From NCBI RefSeq assembly GCF_001428245.1, contig NZ_LMRV01000001.1:156600-220599 (forward strand): a stretch of DNA of 64,000 nt, given 5' to 3'. Shown here one piece after another: positions 1 to 7,935 of this stretch. The translations under genes and the position numbers were made by a program. The stretch is from Paenibacillus sp. Soil522 (GTDB taxonomy: Bacteria; Bacillota; Bacilli; Paenibacillales; Paenibacillaceae). Position 1 is the first letter of the stretch. The number at the start of each line of letters is the position of its first letter. The notes below the pieces were generated by a model, which had not been told where the DNA came from, made no database searches, and saw only the letters and a list, made by a program, of their open reading frames with translations.

Positions 1-88
1 CAGCCGTTACGTTAACGTGTTTGCCAGCAAACATTACGCCTTCAATAACCGCTTGTCCGCCATATATACTTCGGGAGTCTTGCGGCAA
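1..88 (-). CDS. yqhQ: YqhQ (DUF1385) membrane protein, N-terminal fragment
   Basis: The minus strand encodes about 29 residues running off the left edge and containing YGGQAVIEGVMFAGKH, which I recognise as the conserved N-terminus of the DUF1385/YqhQ family, an integral membrane protein of unknown function. An in-frame stop lies a short way upstream, so the only reasonable start is the TTG at 88-86, preceded by an AAGGTG ribosome site. It is divergent from yqhR, the same pairing as in B. subtilis. Only the N-terminus is visible, so nothing can be said about the rest of the protein. Confidence 0.82.
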   Translation of the reverse strand, partial: MPQDSRSIYGGQAVIEGVMFAGKHVNVTA

Positions 89-315
89 GAGCTTGTCACC
101 TTCCTTGAGTGGAATATCGTCTTAGCTGTTACGACGAATGTACCTTTAACTTTGTAATCTATTGTACTTGATCTATCGGTCAATTGCCAACGTCAGCATG
201 CTGGAAGCGAAATGCGGGTTAATGAAAGCCAGCTATTGAAGTCAGCGGTTACGGATCGGAATTTTTTCACATACTAAGCCAGGCAACAATGCAAATCATA
301 GTGGAGGGTGACCAA

Positions 316-822
316 ATGGCTAAGGAAAAGCAGCGGAAAGATCATGACAAGCAGGAACATCATACAAATCCATGGCTTTACTCGATCAAAATCGGCTTTT
401 TCGCAGGTCTTATATGGGGAATCGTGCGATGGATGTTTTACGAAATGAAATTTACGAAGGTGCTGCCCGGCTTTGCGGCGGATCCTTTCTTTCGGTCTTC
501 CTTTCTTAAGACCGGATGGGGAGAGGTCGTAGGGATAGGCGCATTCGTACTATTTTCAATCGCCGCATCGTTACTTTACACAATAGCGCTTGGCAGATTG
601 CGCGGTCCATGGCCAGGCGTTTTGTACGGCGCCGCTTGGTGGGCCATTCTATTTATCGTCGTCGGCCCGATGCTCGGCATTATGGAGAGCATTAGAATAG
701 CAGGCTGGAATACGCTTTACACCGAGATTTGCGTATTTCTTCTTTGGGGCGTGTTTATCGGTTATTCCATTACCTTTGAGTTCACTGACGAAGCATCGAG
801 GGAACCAATTAACGCGGAGTAA
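316..822 (+). CDS. yqhR: YqhR family conserved membrane protein
   Basis: A 168-residue protein with a lysine-rich cytoplasmic N-terminus followed by four probable membrane segments (around 20-40, 72-95, 102-125 and 135-155). Size, the NPWLYSIKIGFFAGLIWG start and its place between yqhQ and aroQ match the Bacillus YqhR family, whose function is unknown. I start it at ATG 316 because GGAGGGTG lies just upstream; an ATG 27 bases earlier lacks a ribosome site. It probably acts in the membrane; no catalytic motif is visible. Confidence 0.8.
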   Translation: MAKEKQRKDHDKQEHHTNPWLYSIKIGFFAGLIWGIVRWMFYEMKFTKVLPGFAADPFFRSSFLKTGWGEVVGIGAFVLFSIAASLLYTIALGRLRGPWPGVLYGAAWWAILFIVVGPMLGIMESIRIAGWNTLYTEICVFLLWGVFIGYSITFEFTDEASREPINAE

Positions 823-913
823 CGAGTTCTACTTCTCAAGGAGCGGACATTTGTGGTAAAATGGCAATTGATCTTTAAACCTATGATGGATTCGGTTGCT
901 TGGAGGCGCATAT

Positions 914-1357
914 ATGCACAGAATCGTTGTTTTGAACGGGCCGAACTTAAACATGCTCGGCATTCGTGAGCCCGGGGTATACGGGACAGAAACGCTTGCA
1001 TCGATCGAATTGCTCTTGAAGGATAAAGCCGAAGCGCTTGGCGCCACGCTTGCCTTTTTCCAAACGAATCATGAGGGTGAAATGATTGACCGAATACATA
1101 GTTTGTATGGCAAAGCAGACGGTATCGTCATTAACCCCGGCGCTTGGACGCATTACAGTTATGCGCTGCGCGATGCTCTTAGCACAGTGGGTCTGCCGGT
1201 CATCGAGGTGCATATGTCGAACATTCACAAGAGAGAAGCGTTCCGCCATGTATCCGTCGTCGCTGCAATCGCAGTCGGTCAAATTGCCGGCTTTGGGTCT
1301 CACAGTTATGAACTCGGCCTTACTGCGCTCGTACGTCATTTGCAAAAATCGCAATGA
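914..1357 (+). CDS. aroQ: 3-dehydroquinate dehydratase, type II
   Basis: Converts 3-dehydroquinate to 3-dehydroshikimate in the shikimate pathway (cytoplasmic, dodecameric in the family). The 147-residue protein has the type II signatures in order: [11 protein letters not shown] at the N-terminus, the mobile loop with the active-site tyrosine in REPGVYG, the [12 protein letters not shown] segment, and [11 protein letters not shown] with the catalytic histidine region. The ATG at 914 follows TTGGAGGCG. The gene corresponds to B. subtilis yqhS and sits in the same yqhR-aroQ-yqhT-efp order; the next gene starts 23 bases after its stop. Confidence 0.95.
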   Translation: MHRIVVLNGPNLNMLGIREPGVYGTETLASIELLLKDKAEALGATLAFFQTNHEGEMIDRIHSLYGKADGIVINPGAWTHYSYALRDALSTVGLPVIEVHMSNIHKREAFRHVSVVAAIAVGQIAGFGSHSYELGLTALVRHLQKSQ

Positions 1358-1380
1358 GTATAAGAAGGGGTGAAGCGGTT

Positions 1381-2454
1381 ATGCCAAACGATAGAGTAAT
1401 GCGACTGCGCCAGCTGATGGAAGAGCATCACTTTGAAGCGATATTAATTGGAAGCGGGCACAACCGTCGCTACATAAGCGGCTTTACCGGCTCTTCAGGC
1501 ATGGTGCTGATCACTTTGAGCGAAAGCTATTTGCTTACCGATTTTCGCTATCGTACGCAAGCGCCTCAGCAGGCGGCAGGCTTCCAAATCGTCGAGCACG
1601 GGTCAAGTCCGCTTGAGGATGTTCTCGGGCTTCTGCGTCAAGGCAAGCTGACGAAGCTGGCTTTCGAGCAGGATCATGTCGTATACAGCGAATTTACGGC
1701 ATGGACGAAAACGTTGAACGGCATCACGCTCCAGCCTGCTTCAGGATTGGTTGAACGGCTTCGTATTATAAAGGACGAGTCTGAGCTGCAAATTATGCAG
1801 GAGGCAGCGGGCCTAGCGGACAGCACCTTCAATCATATTTTGAAACTGATCCGCCCGGGAGTCCGTGAAACGGAAATCGCGCTTGAGATGGAAGTGTATA
1901 TGCGAAAGCATGGCGCAACATCCTCTTCCTTCGACACTATCGTAGCCTCGGGGGAGCGCTCCGCGCTGCCGCATGGAGTAGCCAGTGATCGCATAATCGG
2001 CAATAATGAGTTTGTGATGCTTGATTTCGGCGCTTACTATAATGGCTATTGCTCTGATTTGACCCGGACAGTGGTGGTTGGAACGCCAACAGCGAAGCAT
2101 CTTGAGATCTACCATATTGTTCTCGAAGCGCAATTGCATGCACTGGAGCATATTAAGCCGGGCATGACCGGTCGTGAAGCGGATGCGCTAACTCGCGATA
2201 TCATTACGAAATACGGCTATGGCGATCTGTTTGGACATGGAACCGGGCATGGACTCGGCATGGAAATTCATGAAGCGCCGAGATTGTCCAAATTAAGCGA
2301 AACGATTTTAACCCCCGGCATGACGGTCACGGTTGAACCCGGCATATACGTACCTGGCTTCGGCGGCGTGCGCATAGAGGATGATATCGTTATTACGGAA
2401 ACCGGTATTAAAATATTAACCTCATCCCCGAAGGACTTGATCACTCTGGGTTAG
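1381..2454 (+). CDS. M24-family Xaa-Pro peptidase (YqhT-like)
   Basis: A 357-residue metallopeptidase that likely removes or cleaves next to proline in short peptides. Residues 1-120 form the creatinase N-terminal domain (HNRRYISGFTGSSG). The C-terminal pita-bread domain carries the metal ligands: the Asp of MLDFGAYYNGYCSDLTRT, the His of GHGTGHGLGMEIHE, and the Glu residues in TVEPGIYVPG and GVRIEDD. The start at ATG 1381 follows AAGGGGTG. It is orthologous in position to B. subtilis yqhT, directly before efp, an arrangement that pairs proline-peptide turnover with a factor for polyproline translation. Exact substrate (aminopeptidase versus dipeptidase) cannot be told from sequence. Confidence 0.9.
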   Translation: MPNDRVMRLRQLMEEHHFEAILIGSGHNRRYISGFTGSSGMVLITLSESYLLTDFRYRTQAPQQAAGFQIVEHGSSPLEDVLGLLRQGKLTKLAFEQDHVVYSEFTAWTKTLNGITLQPASGLVERLRIIKDESELQIMQEAAGLADSTFNHILKLIRPGVRETEIALEMEVYMRKHGATSSSFDTIVASGERSALPHGVASDRIIGNNEFVMLDFGAYYNGYCSDLTRTVVVGTPTAKHLEIYHIVLEAQLHALEHIKPGMTGREADALTRDIITKYGYGDLFGHGTGHGLGMEIHEAPRLSKLSETILTPGMTVTVEPGIYVPGFGGVRIEDDIVITETGIKILTSSPKDLITLG

Positions 2455-2481
2455 GACTATTCATTCAGGAGGGAATCAGCA

Positions 2482-3039
2482 ATGATTTCAGTAAACGATT
2501 TTAAAACAGGCTTGACCGTGCAAGTAGACTCAGATATTTTCACCGTTCTAGACTTTCAACACGTTAAGCCGGGTAAAGGCGCGGCTTTCGTTCGCTCCAA
2601 GCTGAAAAACCTTCGCAATGGTAACGTTGTTGAGAAAACGTTCCGTGCGGGCGAGAGCATCGGACGCGCGATTATCGAAAACCGTGAAGTACAATATTTG
2701 TACAACTCCGGTTCGGAGTACACGTTTATGGATAATGAAACGTATGACCAATTTAACTTGGACAAGAAACAGCTGGAATGGGAGCTTAACTTTCTGAAAG
2801 AAAACATGAACGTTAACATCTCAAGCTACCAAGGCGAAATTCTCGGTATTCAAATGCAAAACAGCGTTGAGCTGAAAGTTATTGAAACAGAGCCGGGTGT
2901 GAAAGGCAATACGGCACAAGGCGCTACGAAAATGGCTAAGGTTGAGACCGGCCTGAACGTTCAAGTTCCACTGTTCATAAACGAAGGCGACGTTCTGCTC
3001 ATCGATACTCGCGAAGGCAAATACATCTCGCGCGCTTAG
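2482..3039 (+). CDS. efp: Translation elongation factor P
   Basis: EF-P binds between the P and E sites of the ribosome and rescues stalling at consecutive prolines. The 185-residue length is exactly that of the family. The KOW-like N-terminal domain contains the modification loop [15 protein letters not shown], where the residue at the loop tip (Lys of PGKG, about residue 32) is the site modified in many bacteria; the OB domains end with the family signature around [17 protein letters not shown]. Start ATG 2482 is preceded by AGGAGGGAA. It is the last gene of the aroQ-yqhT-efp cluster and is followed by a strong terminator. Confidence 0.97.
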   Translation: MISVNDFKTGLTVQVDSDIFTVLDFQHVKPGKGAAFVRSKLKNLRNGNVVEKTFRAGESIGRAIIENREVQYLYNSGSEYTFMDNETYDQFNLDKKQLEWELNFLKENMNVNISSYQGEILGIQMQNSVELKVIETEPGVKGNTAQGATKMAKVETGLNVQVPLFINEGDVLLIDTREGKYISRA

Positions 3040-3054
3040 TAAGCAGCTTAATTC

Positions 3055-3085
3055 AACCGTCCGATGCAACTCGGACGGTTTTTTT
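3055..3085 (+). terminator. Rho-independent terminator after efp
   Basis: Perfect inverted repeat AACCGTCCGA / TCGGACGGTT with a 6-base loop followed by seven T. It lies 16 bases after the efp stop and separates the efp unit from lysC. Confidence 0.93.
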
Positions 3086-3168
3086 GTAGGCGGATATACC
3101 CAAGGGACCGTCTGTTGTGTTATAATATTGTCTTGTATGTACATGTCAGGGTTGGGAGTGAATCAGCT

Positions 3169-4422
3169 TTGTCGTTGATAGTGATGAAGTTTGGCGGCAG
3201 CTCCGTGGGAACGCCGGAGCGGATGCAGCGCGTAGCGAAAAGAATAATTGACAGGCAGCAGGAAGGCAACGATATCGTTGTCGTCGTTTCTGCCATGGGA
3301 GATACGACAGACGATTTAATCGATCAGTCGAAACAGCTTAATCCAAATCCGCCGGCGCGGGAAATGGATATGCTATTAACGGTTGGAGAGCAAATATCGA
3401 TAGCTTTGCTGTCGATGACCGTTCACCAGCTTGGAGCTAAGGCCGTATCCTTTACCGGCTGGCAGGCAGGCATCCGCACAGAAGCGGTGCATGGCAAGGC
3501 GAAGATGACGAACATTCACCCTGAGCGCGTATTTAAAGCGCTGGAGCAGGGCAATGTAGCCATCATTGCAGGTTTCCAAGGGATGACGGAAGACGGTGAA
3601 ATTACGACACTCGGCCGCGGCGGCTCTGACACGACGGCAGTTGCAATGGCAGCCGCGATGAAAGCAGACGTTTGCGAGATTTATACGGATGTGGACGGCA
3701 TTTATTCAACCGATCCCCGCGTCGTAAAAAATGCACGTAAGTTAAACGAGATTTCGTATGATGAAATGCTTGAGCTCGCTAATTTGGGAGCTGCTGTATT
3801 GCACCCGCGTGCGGTGGAATACGCTAAGCATAACAATGTTAAGCTTGTTGTGCGTTCAAGCTTTACCCAAAACGAAGGTACAAGTGTGAAGGAGGAAGCG
3901 GTCATGGAGCAAGGCGTGGTCGTTCGCGGCATCGCGTTTGACAAAAATGTAGCTAGAATTAGCATTATGGGTGTTGAGGATGTACCGGGCGTACTTGCCA
4001 ATGTGTTTGGTGCACTGGCAAGCAACGGCATCGATGTCGACATTATCGTACAAAGCGGTGTGCAGGACGGTAAGGCCGATTTCTCCTTCACTCTCTCCGG
4101 CGACGACAAGGATAAGGCGATCTCGGTTATCGAGGGTGTCCGCAGCAAGGTGCCATACCGTGAGACTACTTCAGAATCAAACCTTGTGAAGGTATCCATC
4201 GTAGGCGCAGGCATGGTCAGCAATCCGGGTGTTGCAGCGAAAATGTTCGCAACGATTTCATCGCTTGGCGTCAGCATCAAGATGGTAAGCACCTCTGAAA
4301 TCAAATGCTCTTGCGTGATTACGGCTGAGCCTTTGAGCGACGTTGTGCGTGCGCTTCATACTGCTTACGGTCTTGATACCGAAGTGCAGGCGTTTGTAGG
4401 CGGTCCTCAGGAACGCCGTTAA
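3169..4422 (+). CDS. lysC: Aspartate kinase (aspartokinase II type)
   Basis: Phosphorylates aspartate, the first step to lysine, threonine, methionine and diaminopimelate (needed for peptidoglycan and spore dipicolinate). The 417-residue form starts at TTG 3169, preceded by GGGAG and giving MSLIVMKFGGSSVG; the KFGGSS kinase motif is at residues 7-12. The kinase domain runs to about 240 (LGRGGSDTTA, EIYTDVDGI, the latter typical of the substrate site), followed by two ACT regulatory domains. A TATAAT at 3121-3126 is the probable -10 of its promoter. An internal ribosome site and ATG at 3904 would give a separate beta subunit. Unlike B. subtilis the gene sits between efp and yqhV. No lysine riboswitch fits in the 83-base leader. 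Confidence 0.95.
   Translation: MSLIVMKFGGSSVGTPERMQRVAKRIIDRQQEGNDIVVVVSAMGDTTDDLIDQSKQLNPNPPAREMDMLLTVGEQISIALLSMTVHQLGAKAVSFTGWQAGIRTEAVHGKAKMTNIHPERVFKALEQGNVAIIAGFQGMTEDGEITTLGRGGSDTTAVAMAAAMKADVCEIYTDVDGIYSTDPRVVKNARKLNEISYDEMLELANLGAAVLHPRAVEYAKHNNVKLVVRSSFTQNEGTSVKEEAVMEQGVVVRGIAFDKNVARISIMGVEDVPGVLANVFGALASNGIDVDIIVQSGVQDGKADFSFTLSGDDKDKAISVIEGVRSKVPYRETTSESNLVKVSIVGAGMVSNPGVAAKMFATISSLGVSIKMVSTSEIKCSCVITAEPLSDVVRALHTAYGLDTEVQAFVGGPQERR
3904..4422 (+). CDS. lysC: Internal in-frame start: aspartokinase beta subunit
   Basis: Inside lysC a strong ribosome site AAGGAGG (3889-3895) lies 8 bases before an in-frame ATG (3904). Translation from it would yield a 172-residue protein made only of the ACT regulatory domains. 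B. subtilis aspartokinase II is an alpha2beta2 enzyme whose beta subunit arises from exactly such an internal start in lysC and is of similar size. The sequence element is seen directly; use of the start is inferred from that precedent. Confidence 0.65.
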   Translation: MEQGVVVRGIAFDKNVARISIMGVEDVPGVLANVFGALASNGIDVDIIVQSGVQDGKADFSFTLSGDDKDKAISVIEGVRSKVPYRETTSESNLVKVSIVGAGMVSNPGVAAKMFATISSLGVSIKMVSTSEIKCSCVITAEPLSDVVRALHTAYGLDTEVQAFVGGPQERR

Positions 4423-4439
4423 TAGAATAGGCTAAAGAG

Positions 4440-4475
4440 AAGGCACTTTCCGTACTGACGGAACGTGCCTTTTTT
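4440..4475 (+). terminator. Terminator after lysC (between convergent lysC and comB)
   Basis: AAGGCACTTTCCGT / ACGGAACGTGCCTT stem with a 4-base loop (one mismatch) followed by a T run. It ends lysC just before the 3' end of the convergent comB. Confidence 0.9.
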
Positions 4476-4488
4476 AGTGCGCAAGCGA

Positions 4489-5199
4489 TCAGGATCTTGT
4501 TAGCTGATCTCCATTCAATCTCGGAACCTCATGGTAAATATCGATGGCGGAGCACGCCTCAATATCTTTTTTCATCCCCATCTTCATTAGTTTTTTTCCC
4601 GTCATTCCATTCATTATTGTCTCTTTTACTTGAGCCGACCGATTTCGGTACAGCGCCAGCATGGCGGTGCCAAAATCGTCCATTTCAACGGTAACTTGGC
4701 TTAAGCTATGAAGCTTATCAAGCACAAGCCCGGCGCATAAGCCATCCTCAATCGCAAAATCATCATGACTTCCCGCGCACAAAATAACGACATCGCGCCG
4801 AAGCTCGGCAGCCACGCGGGCGCAGGCCTCCGCATTCAGCAGCGATGCGGTAAGCACATGATCCGCCCGCATCGATTTATGGATCGCCCTTGTGCCGTTC
4901 GTAGTCGTTAGCACAATTCTTTTGCCTGCGACGACCTGCTCGGTGTACTCATCCGGCGAGTTGCCCAGATCAAAGCCGGCGATTTTTCGGCAAAATCGTT
5001 CGCCTCCAAGCAAATCTCCCGGACGCTGAAGCGCCCTTGCCTCCATTACGGTTTCAGCAGGGATGACGCATAATGCGCCAGCTGCGATTGCCGTTATGAT
5101 TGTGCTTGTCGCCCGCAGCACGTCGATGATAATAGCCGTCTTATGATGAAATTTAGCGGAGCTGGCTTCATTCACACTTGATATAACCTGCACTTGCAT
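4489..5199 (-). CDS. comB: 2-phosphosulfolactate phosphatase family (ComB)
   Basis: A 236-residue ComB-family protein: DVLRATSTI near the N-terminus, FDLGNSPDEY in the middle and LTTTNGTRAI are family hallmarks. Characterised members are Mg-dependent acid phosphatases that hydrolyse 2-phosphosulfolactate to 3-sulfolactate, a step of coenzyme M synthesis in archaea and of sulfolactate formation in Bacillus spores (YitC). The ATG at 5199 follows AGGAAAGGCGG on the minus strand. It is transcribed towards lysC and away from yqhV. None of the partner enzymes (phosphosulfolactate synthase, sulfolactate dehydrogenase) is in this window, so the pathway assignment is by family only. Confidence 0.85.
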   Translation of the reverse strand: MQVQVISSVNEASSAKFHHKTAIIIDVLRATSTIITAIAAGALCVIPAETVMEARALQRPGDLLGGERFCRKIAGFDLGNSPDEYTEQVVAGKRIVLTTTNGTRAIHKSMRADHVLTASLLNAEACARVAAELRRDVVILCAGSHDDFAIEDGLCAGLVLDKLHSLSQVTVEMDDFGTAMLALYRNRSAQVKETIMNGMTGKKLMKMGMKKDIEACSAIDIYHEVPRLNGDQLTRS

Positions 5200-5337
5200 G
5201 TTGGATATACCGCCTTTCCTAAGCTCAATCCTTTACTATATGCGTCTTCCTATGGGCAGGTGTCCGGCATGAAAGACAGACAAGCGTGCATATGAATAAG
5301 GAACAAGCTGGATTGCGAAGGGAGGTCATTTAATATC

Positions 5338-5604
5338 GTGCTTAATAAAATTGTACTGACCATGGCGTCACTACGGCTTATGTCAGGCACCATCGAAATT
5401 TGCGCCGCGCTGCTGATGCTCCGGTTGAACCAAATCGACAGAGCGCTGGTCGTTAACTCATCGCTTGCTTTAGTAGGTCCGCTCATTCTTGTTGCGACGA
5501 CTACCGTTGGACTCGTCGGAATTTCCGACAAGCTGTCGCCTTCTAAATTTCTATGGGTAGGTGCCGGCGTCATCTGCCTGATGATCGGTATTATGAAAAA
5601 ATAA
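5338..5604 (+). CDS. yqhV: YqhV family (DUF2619) small membrane protein
   Basis: An 88-residue protein with three hydrophobic stretches (about 5-28, 40-62 and 70-86), matching in size and position the YqhV protein found just upstream of spoIIIAA in Bacillus. Function unknown. It starts at GTG 5338, with GGGAGGTC placed 10 bases upstream. Its location directly ahead of the SigE-type promoter of the spoIIIA operon is conserved, but nothing in the sequence proves a sporulation role. Confidence 0.85.
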   Translation: MLNKIVLTMASLRLMSGTIEICAALLMLRLNQIDRALVVNSSLALVGPLILVATTTVGLVGISDKLSPSKFLWVGAGVICLMIGIMKK

Positions 5605-5639
5605 TAGATTGTAAATCTAGCAAACGATGAACGGGGCAG

Positions 5640-5667
5640 ACATATTTTCGCATCGAAAGCATACAAA
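5640..5667 (+). promoter_or_regulatory. SigE-type promoter of the spoIIIA operon
   Basis: ACATATT (5640-5646) and CATACAAA (5660-5667), 13 bases apart, match the Bacillus SigE consensus (kMATATT, CATACAnT) closely. It lies about 40 bases upstream of spoIIIAA, and the spoIIIA operon is SigE-dependent in B. subtilis. Confidence 0.78.
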
Positions 5668-5707
5668 TAGGAACTACGAAGGACAAACATCCGGGAGTGA
5701 TGATGGC

Positions 5708-6757
5708 ATGCTGGCACGCATCGTGCACTTACTGCCTTTGGAGCTAAAGACGCTGCTGGAGCGGCTTCCTGAACCTATGCAGGAGCAGCTAGAGGAAATA
5801 CGGATTCGAGAAGGACGGCCGCTTGAATTAGGGTTTCGGGGGCAGTCTCGATTTATGATGATTGACGGGTCGCTGCGCCAAGCTGCCGACGGAGCATACA
5901 AGCCATCGGCAGATACATGCCGCAAGCTGCTCGAACGCATTACCAACTATTCCTTGTACGCCATGGAGGAGGAGCTCCGCAGAGGCTTTATCACCGTCTC
6001 GGGCGGTCATCGTATTGGACTGGCTGGCAGGACTATACTCGACAGCGGTGTTGTACGGGGCATTCGCGATATTGGCGCTTTCAATATCCGGGTAGCCAGA
6101 GAAGTGATCGGCGCTAGCGCCCACCTGCTGCCTAAGCTGATCGACCGTACTAGAAAAACGCTGCATTCGACGCTTATATTAGCTCCTCCGCAGCAAGGTA
6201 AAACGACGCTCGTGCGGGACATAGCCAGATCCGTCAGCTATGGCTTGTGGCCGACCCTGGAAGCGAGCGGCTGGCAAGGAAGAAAGGTCGGCATCGTCGA
6301 CGAGCGGTCGGAGATTGCAGCCTGCGTCCGCGGCATCCCGACATTCGACGTAGGCCCGCGAACCGATGTGATGGATGCCTGTCCTAAGGCGGAAGGCATG
6401 ATGATGCTTTTGCGCTCCATGTCGCCCGAGGTGCTGATTGCCGACGAGATCGGCAGGCCGGAGGACGGCGAAGCCATTCGTGAGGCCAGTCATGCGGGCA
6501 TCAGCGTCGTCGCAACTGCACATGCCTACGATTTGCAGGATGCAAGAGGCAGGCCCGTGCTGCTGAAGCTGCTTGAAGAAGGAGCATTTACGTACGTCGT
6601 TGAGCTAAAGCGCACCGACCAGGGCATCATGCACCGCGTGGTGCCTGCGGAAGCAATCGCCCTACGGGCTTCCAGCCGCGAGCATCCGTCAGCATCCCGC
6701 TCAGCCGCAGATACGATGCATGCATTCTCGGGGCGACATCGAGCTGATGACCCGTGA
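5708..6757 (+). CDS. spoIIIAA: Stage III sporulation protein AA (ATPase)
   Basis: Secretion-type ATPase of the SpoIIIA complex, which with SpoIIQ forms a channel between mother cell and forespore. The 349-residue protein has a Walker A at about 159-168 (APPQQGKTTL) and a Walker B near 242 (VLIADEIG). I start it at ATG 5708, 11 bases after GGGAG; upstream in-frame residues overlap the SigE promoter and are unlikely to be translated. It is about 40 residues longer than the B. subtilis protein, mainly at the C-terminus (a Ser/Ala/Arg-rich tail after about 315). It overlaps spoIIIAB by four bases. Confidence 0.95.
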   Translation: MLARIVHLLPLELKTLLERLPEPMQEQLEEIRIREGRPLELGFRGQSRFMMIDGSLRQAADGAYKPSADTCRKLLERITNYSLYAMEEELRRGFITVSGGHRIGLAGRTILDSGVVRGIRDIGAFNIRVAREVIGASAHLLPKLIDRTRKTLHSTLILAPPQQGKTTLVRDIARSVSYGLWPTLEASGWQGRKVGIVDERSEIAACVRGIPTFDVGPRTDVMDACPKAEGMMMLLRSMSPEVLIADEIGRPEDGEAIREASHAGISVVATAHAYDLQDARGRPVLLKLLEEGAFTYVVELKRTDQGIMHRVVPAEAIALRASSREHPSASRSAADTMHAFSGRHRADDP

Positions 6758-7272
6758 TCAAGCTGCTAGGCGCGGTTCTAATCTTGTTTGCAGGCACGAT
6801 GATCGGCTTCCAGCAAGCAGCAAAATTCGCCGAGCGACCAAGGCAGCTGCGGCAGCTCGCGCATGCGCTGCAGCGGCTGGAGACGGAAATCGGCTATGGC
6901 CACACACCTTTGCCGGAGGCGCTGGAGAGAACAGCAGCAGCTGCACCAGAGCCGCTCGCGTCCATTTTTCGCAAAGCGGCTAGCGGTATCTGGGAAACGG
7001 AAAGCTTTACTTTCCGTGATAGCTGGGAGCAGGCGATAAAATCACAGTGGGAAGCGACTTCGATGCGGAAAAACGAGCAGGCCGTGCTCATTCGGCTAGG
7101 CTCGACGCTAGGGATCAGCGATAAGGAAGATCAAATGAAGCATATACATCTAGCGTTATTGCAGCTGAAAGCCGAGGAGGACGCAGCGAGAGAGGATCAG
7201 GGGCGTTATGAGAAGATGTGGAAAAGTCTCGGTATTTTGATCGCTGTGCTGATCGTCATTTTGATGGTGTAG
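6754..7272 (+). CDS. spoIIIAB: Stage III sporulation protein AB
   Basis: A 172-residue membrane protein, almost exactly the B. subtilis length, resembling the GspF-like component of the SpoIIIA feeding-tube apparatus. It has an N-terminal membrane segment (3-22), an amphipathic and Ala-rich helical region, the RLGSTLGISDKEDQ segment characteristic of the family, and a C-terminal membrane helix (about 154-171). Start is GTG 6754 within the overlap with the spoIIIAA stop, implying translational coupling. Acts in the mother-cell outer forespore membrane. Confidence 0.95.
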   Translation: MIKLLGAVLILFAGTMIGFQQAAKFAERPRQLRQLAHALQRLETEIGYGHTPLPEALERTAAAAPEPLASIFRKAASGIWETESFTFRDSWEQAIKSQWEATSMRKNEQAVLIRLGSTLGISDKEDQMKHIHLALLQLKAEEDAAREDQGRYEKMWKSLGILIAVLIVILMV

Positions 7273-7287
7273 TGGGGTGCGGCATAG

Positions 7288-7491
7288 ATGAACATGGATG
7301 TGAGCGCCATTTTCCAGATTGCCGGAATCGGAATTGTTATCGCGATGATACATTCGGTACTTAAGCAAATGGGGAAGGAAGATATGGCGCATTGGGTAAC
7401 GGTCATTGGTTTCGTCGTCGTACTGTTTATGGTTGTTCGGCTCCTGAATGAACTGTTCCAAGAAATAAAAACGATTTTTTTGTTCCAGTAA
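7288..7491 (+). CDS. spoIIIAC: Stage III sporulation protein AC
   Basis: A 67-residue protein, nearly all of it two membrane helices (7-27 and 33-58) separated by a short KQMGKEDMAHWV loop, as in SpoIIIAC of other spore formers. It is part of the SpoIIIA transmembrane complex. The ATG follows AGTGGGGTG closely and lies 15 bases after spoIIIAB. Confidence 0.94.
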   Translation: MNMDVSAIFQIAGIGIVIAMIHSVLKQMGKEDMAHWVTVIGFVVVLFMVVRLLNELFQEIKTIFLFQ

Positions 7492-7534
7492 AAAAACGTC
7501 TTAAGTCGGACGTGCATGCGAGCAGGTGAGCGGA

Positions 7535-7930
7535 ATGGAAATGATTCAAATCGTCGGCCTTGGACTTATGGCTACAGTACTCATACTGGTTGTTCGGGAG
7601 CAAAAGCCGATGTTCGCTTTTCTGCTCGCCGCGTTTACAGGCTTGTTTATCTTTCTGTATGTGATCGGAAAAATCGAAATCGTCATATCCGTGCTGGAGG
7701 ATCTGGCAAATCGATCGGGTATCCCGTCCATTTACCTGAAGACGATCTTGAAAATAATCGGCATTGCGTACATTGCGGAATTTGGGGCGCAGATCGTTAG
7801 AGACGCAGGCCAAGAGGGCATTGCATCGAAAATCGAATTTGCCGGCAAAGTTTTTATTCTCGTCATGGCTGTTCCGATTATAAGCGTGATCGTCGAGACC
7901 GTTATCGGGCTGCTGCCGGATGGGAGCTGA
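7535..7930 (+). CDS. spoIIIAD: Stage III sporulation protein AD
   Basis: A 131-residue integral membrane protein with four predicted helices and the strongly conserved central segment KTILKIIGIAYIAEFGAQIV followed by DAGQEGIASKIEFAGK, diagnostic for SpoIIIAD. I prefer ATG 7535 (MEMIQIVGLGL), spaced six bases from AGGTG, over a GTG nine bases earlier that has no ribosome site. Member of the mother-cell channel complex; co-transcribed with its neighbours. Confidence 0.94.
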   Translation: MEMIQIVGLGLMATVLILVVREQKPMFAFLLAAFTGLFIFLYVIGKIEIVISVLEDLANRSGIPSIYLKTILKIIGIAYIAEFGAQIVRDAGQEGIASKIEFAGKVFILVMAVPIISVIVETVIGLLPDGS

Positions 7931-7935
7931 AGCCT

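Noticed and set aside
3085..3168. Possible lysine riboswitch before lysC
   Set aside because: The leader between the efp terminator and the start is only about 83 bases, too short for an L box, and lacks its conserved blocks; the lysA leader shows none either.
3702..4304. 200-codon open frame on the minus strand opposite lysC
   Set aside because: Ser/Thr/Pro-rich low-complexity translation that mirrors lysC codon usage; no ribosome site and lysC is certain.
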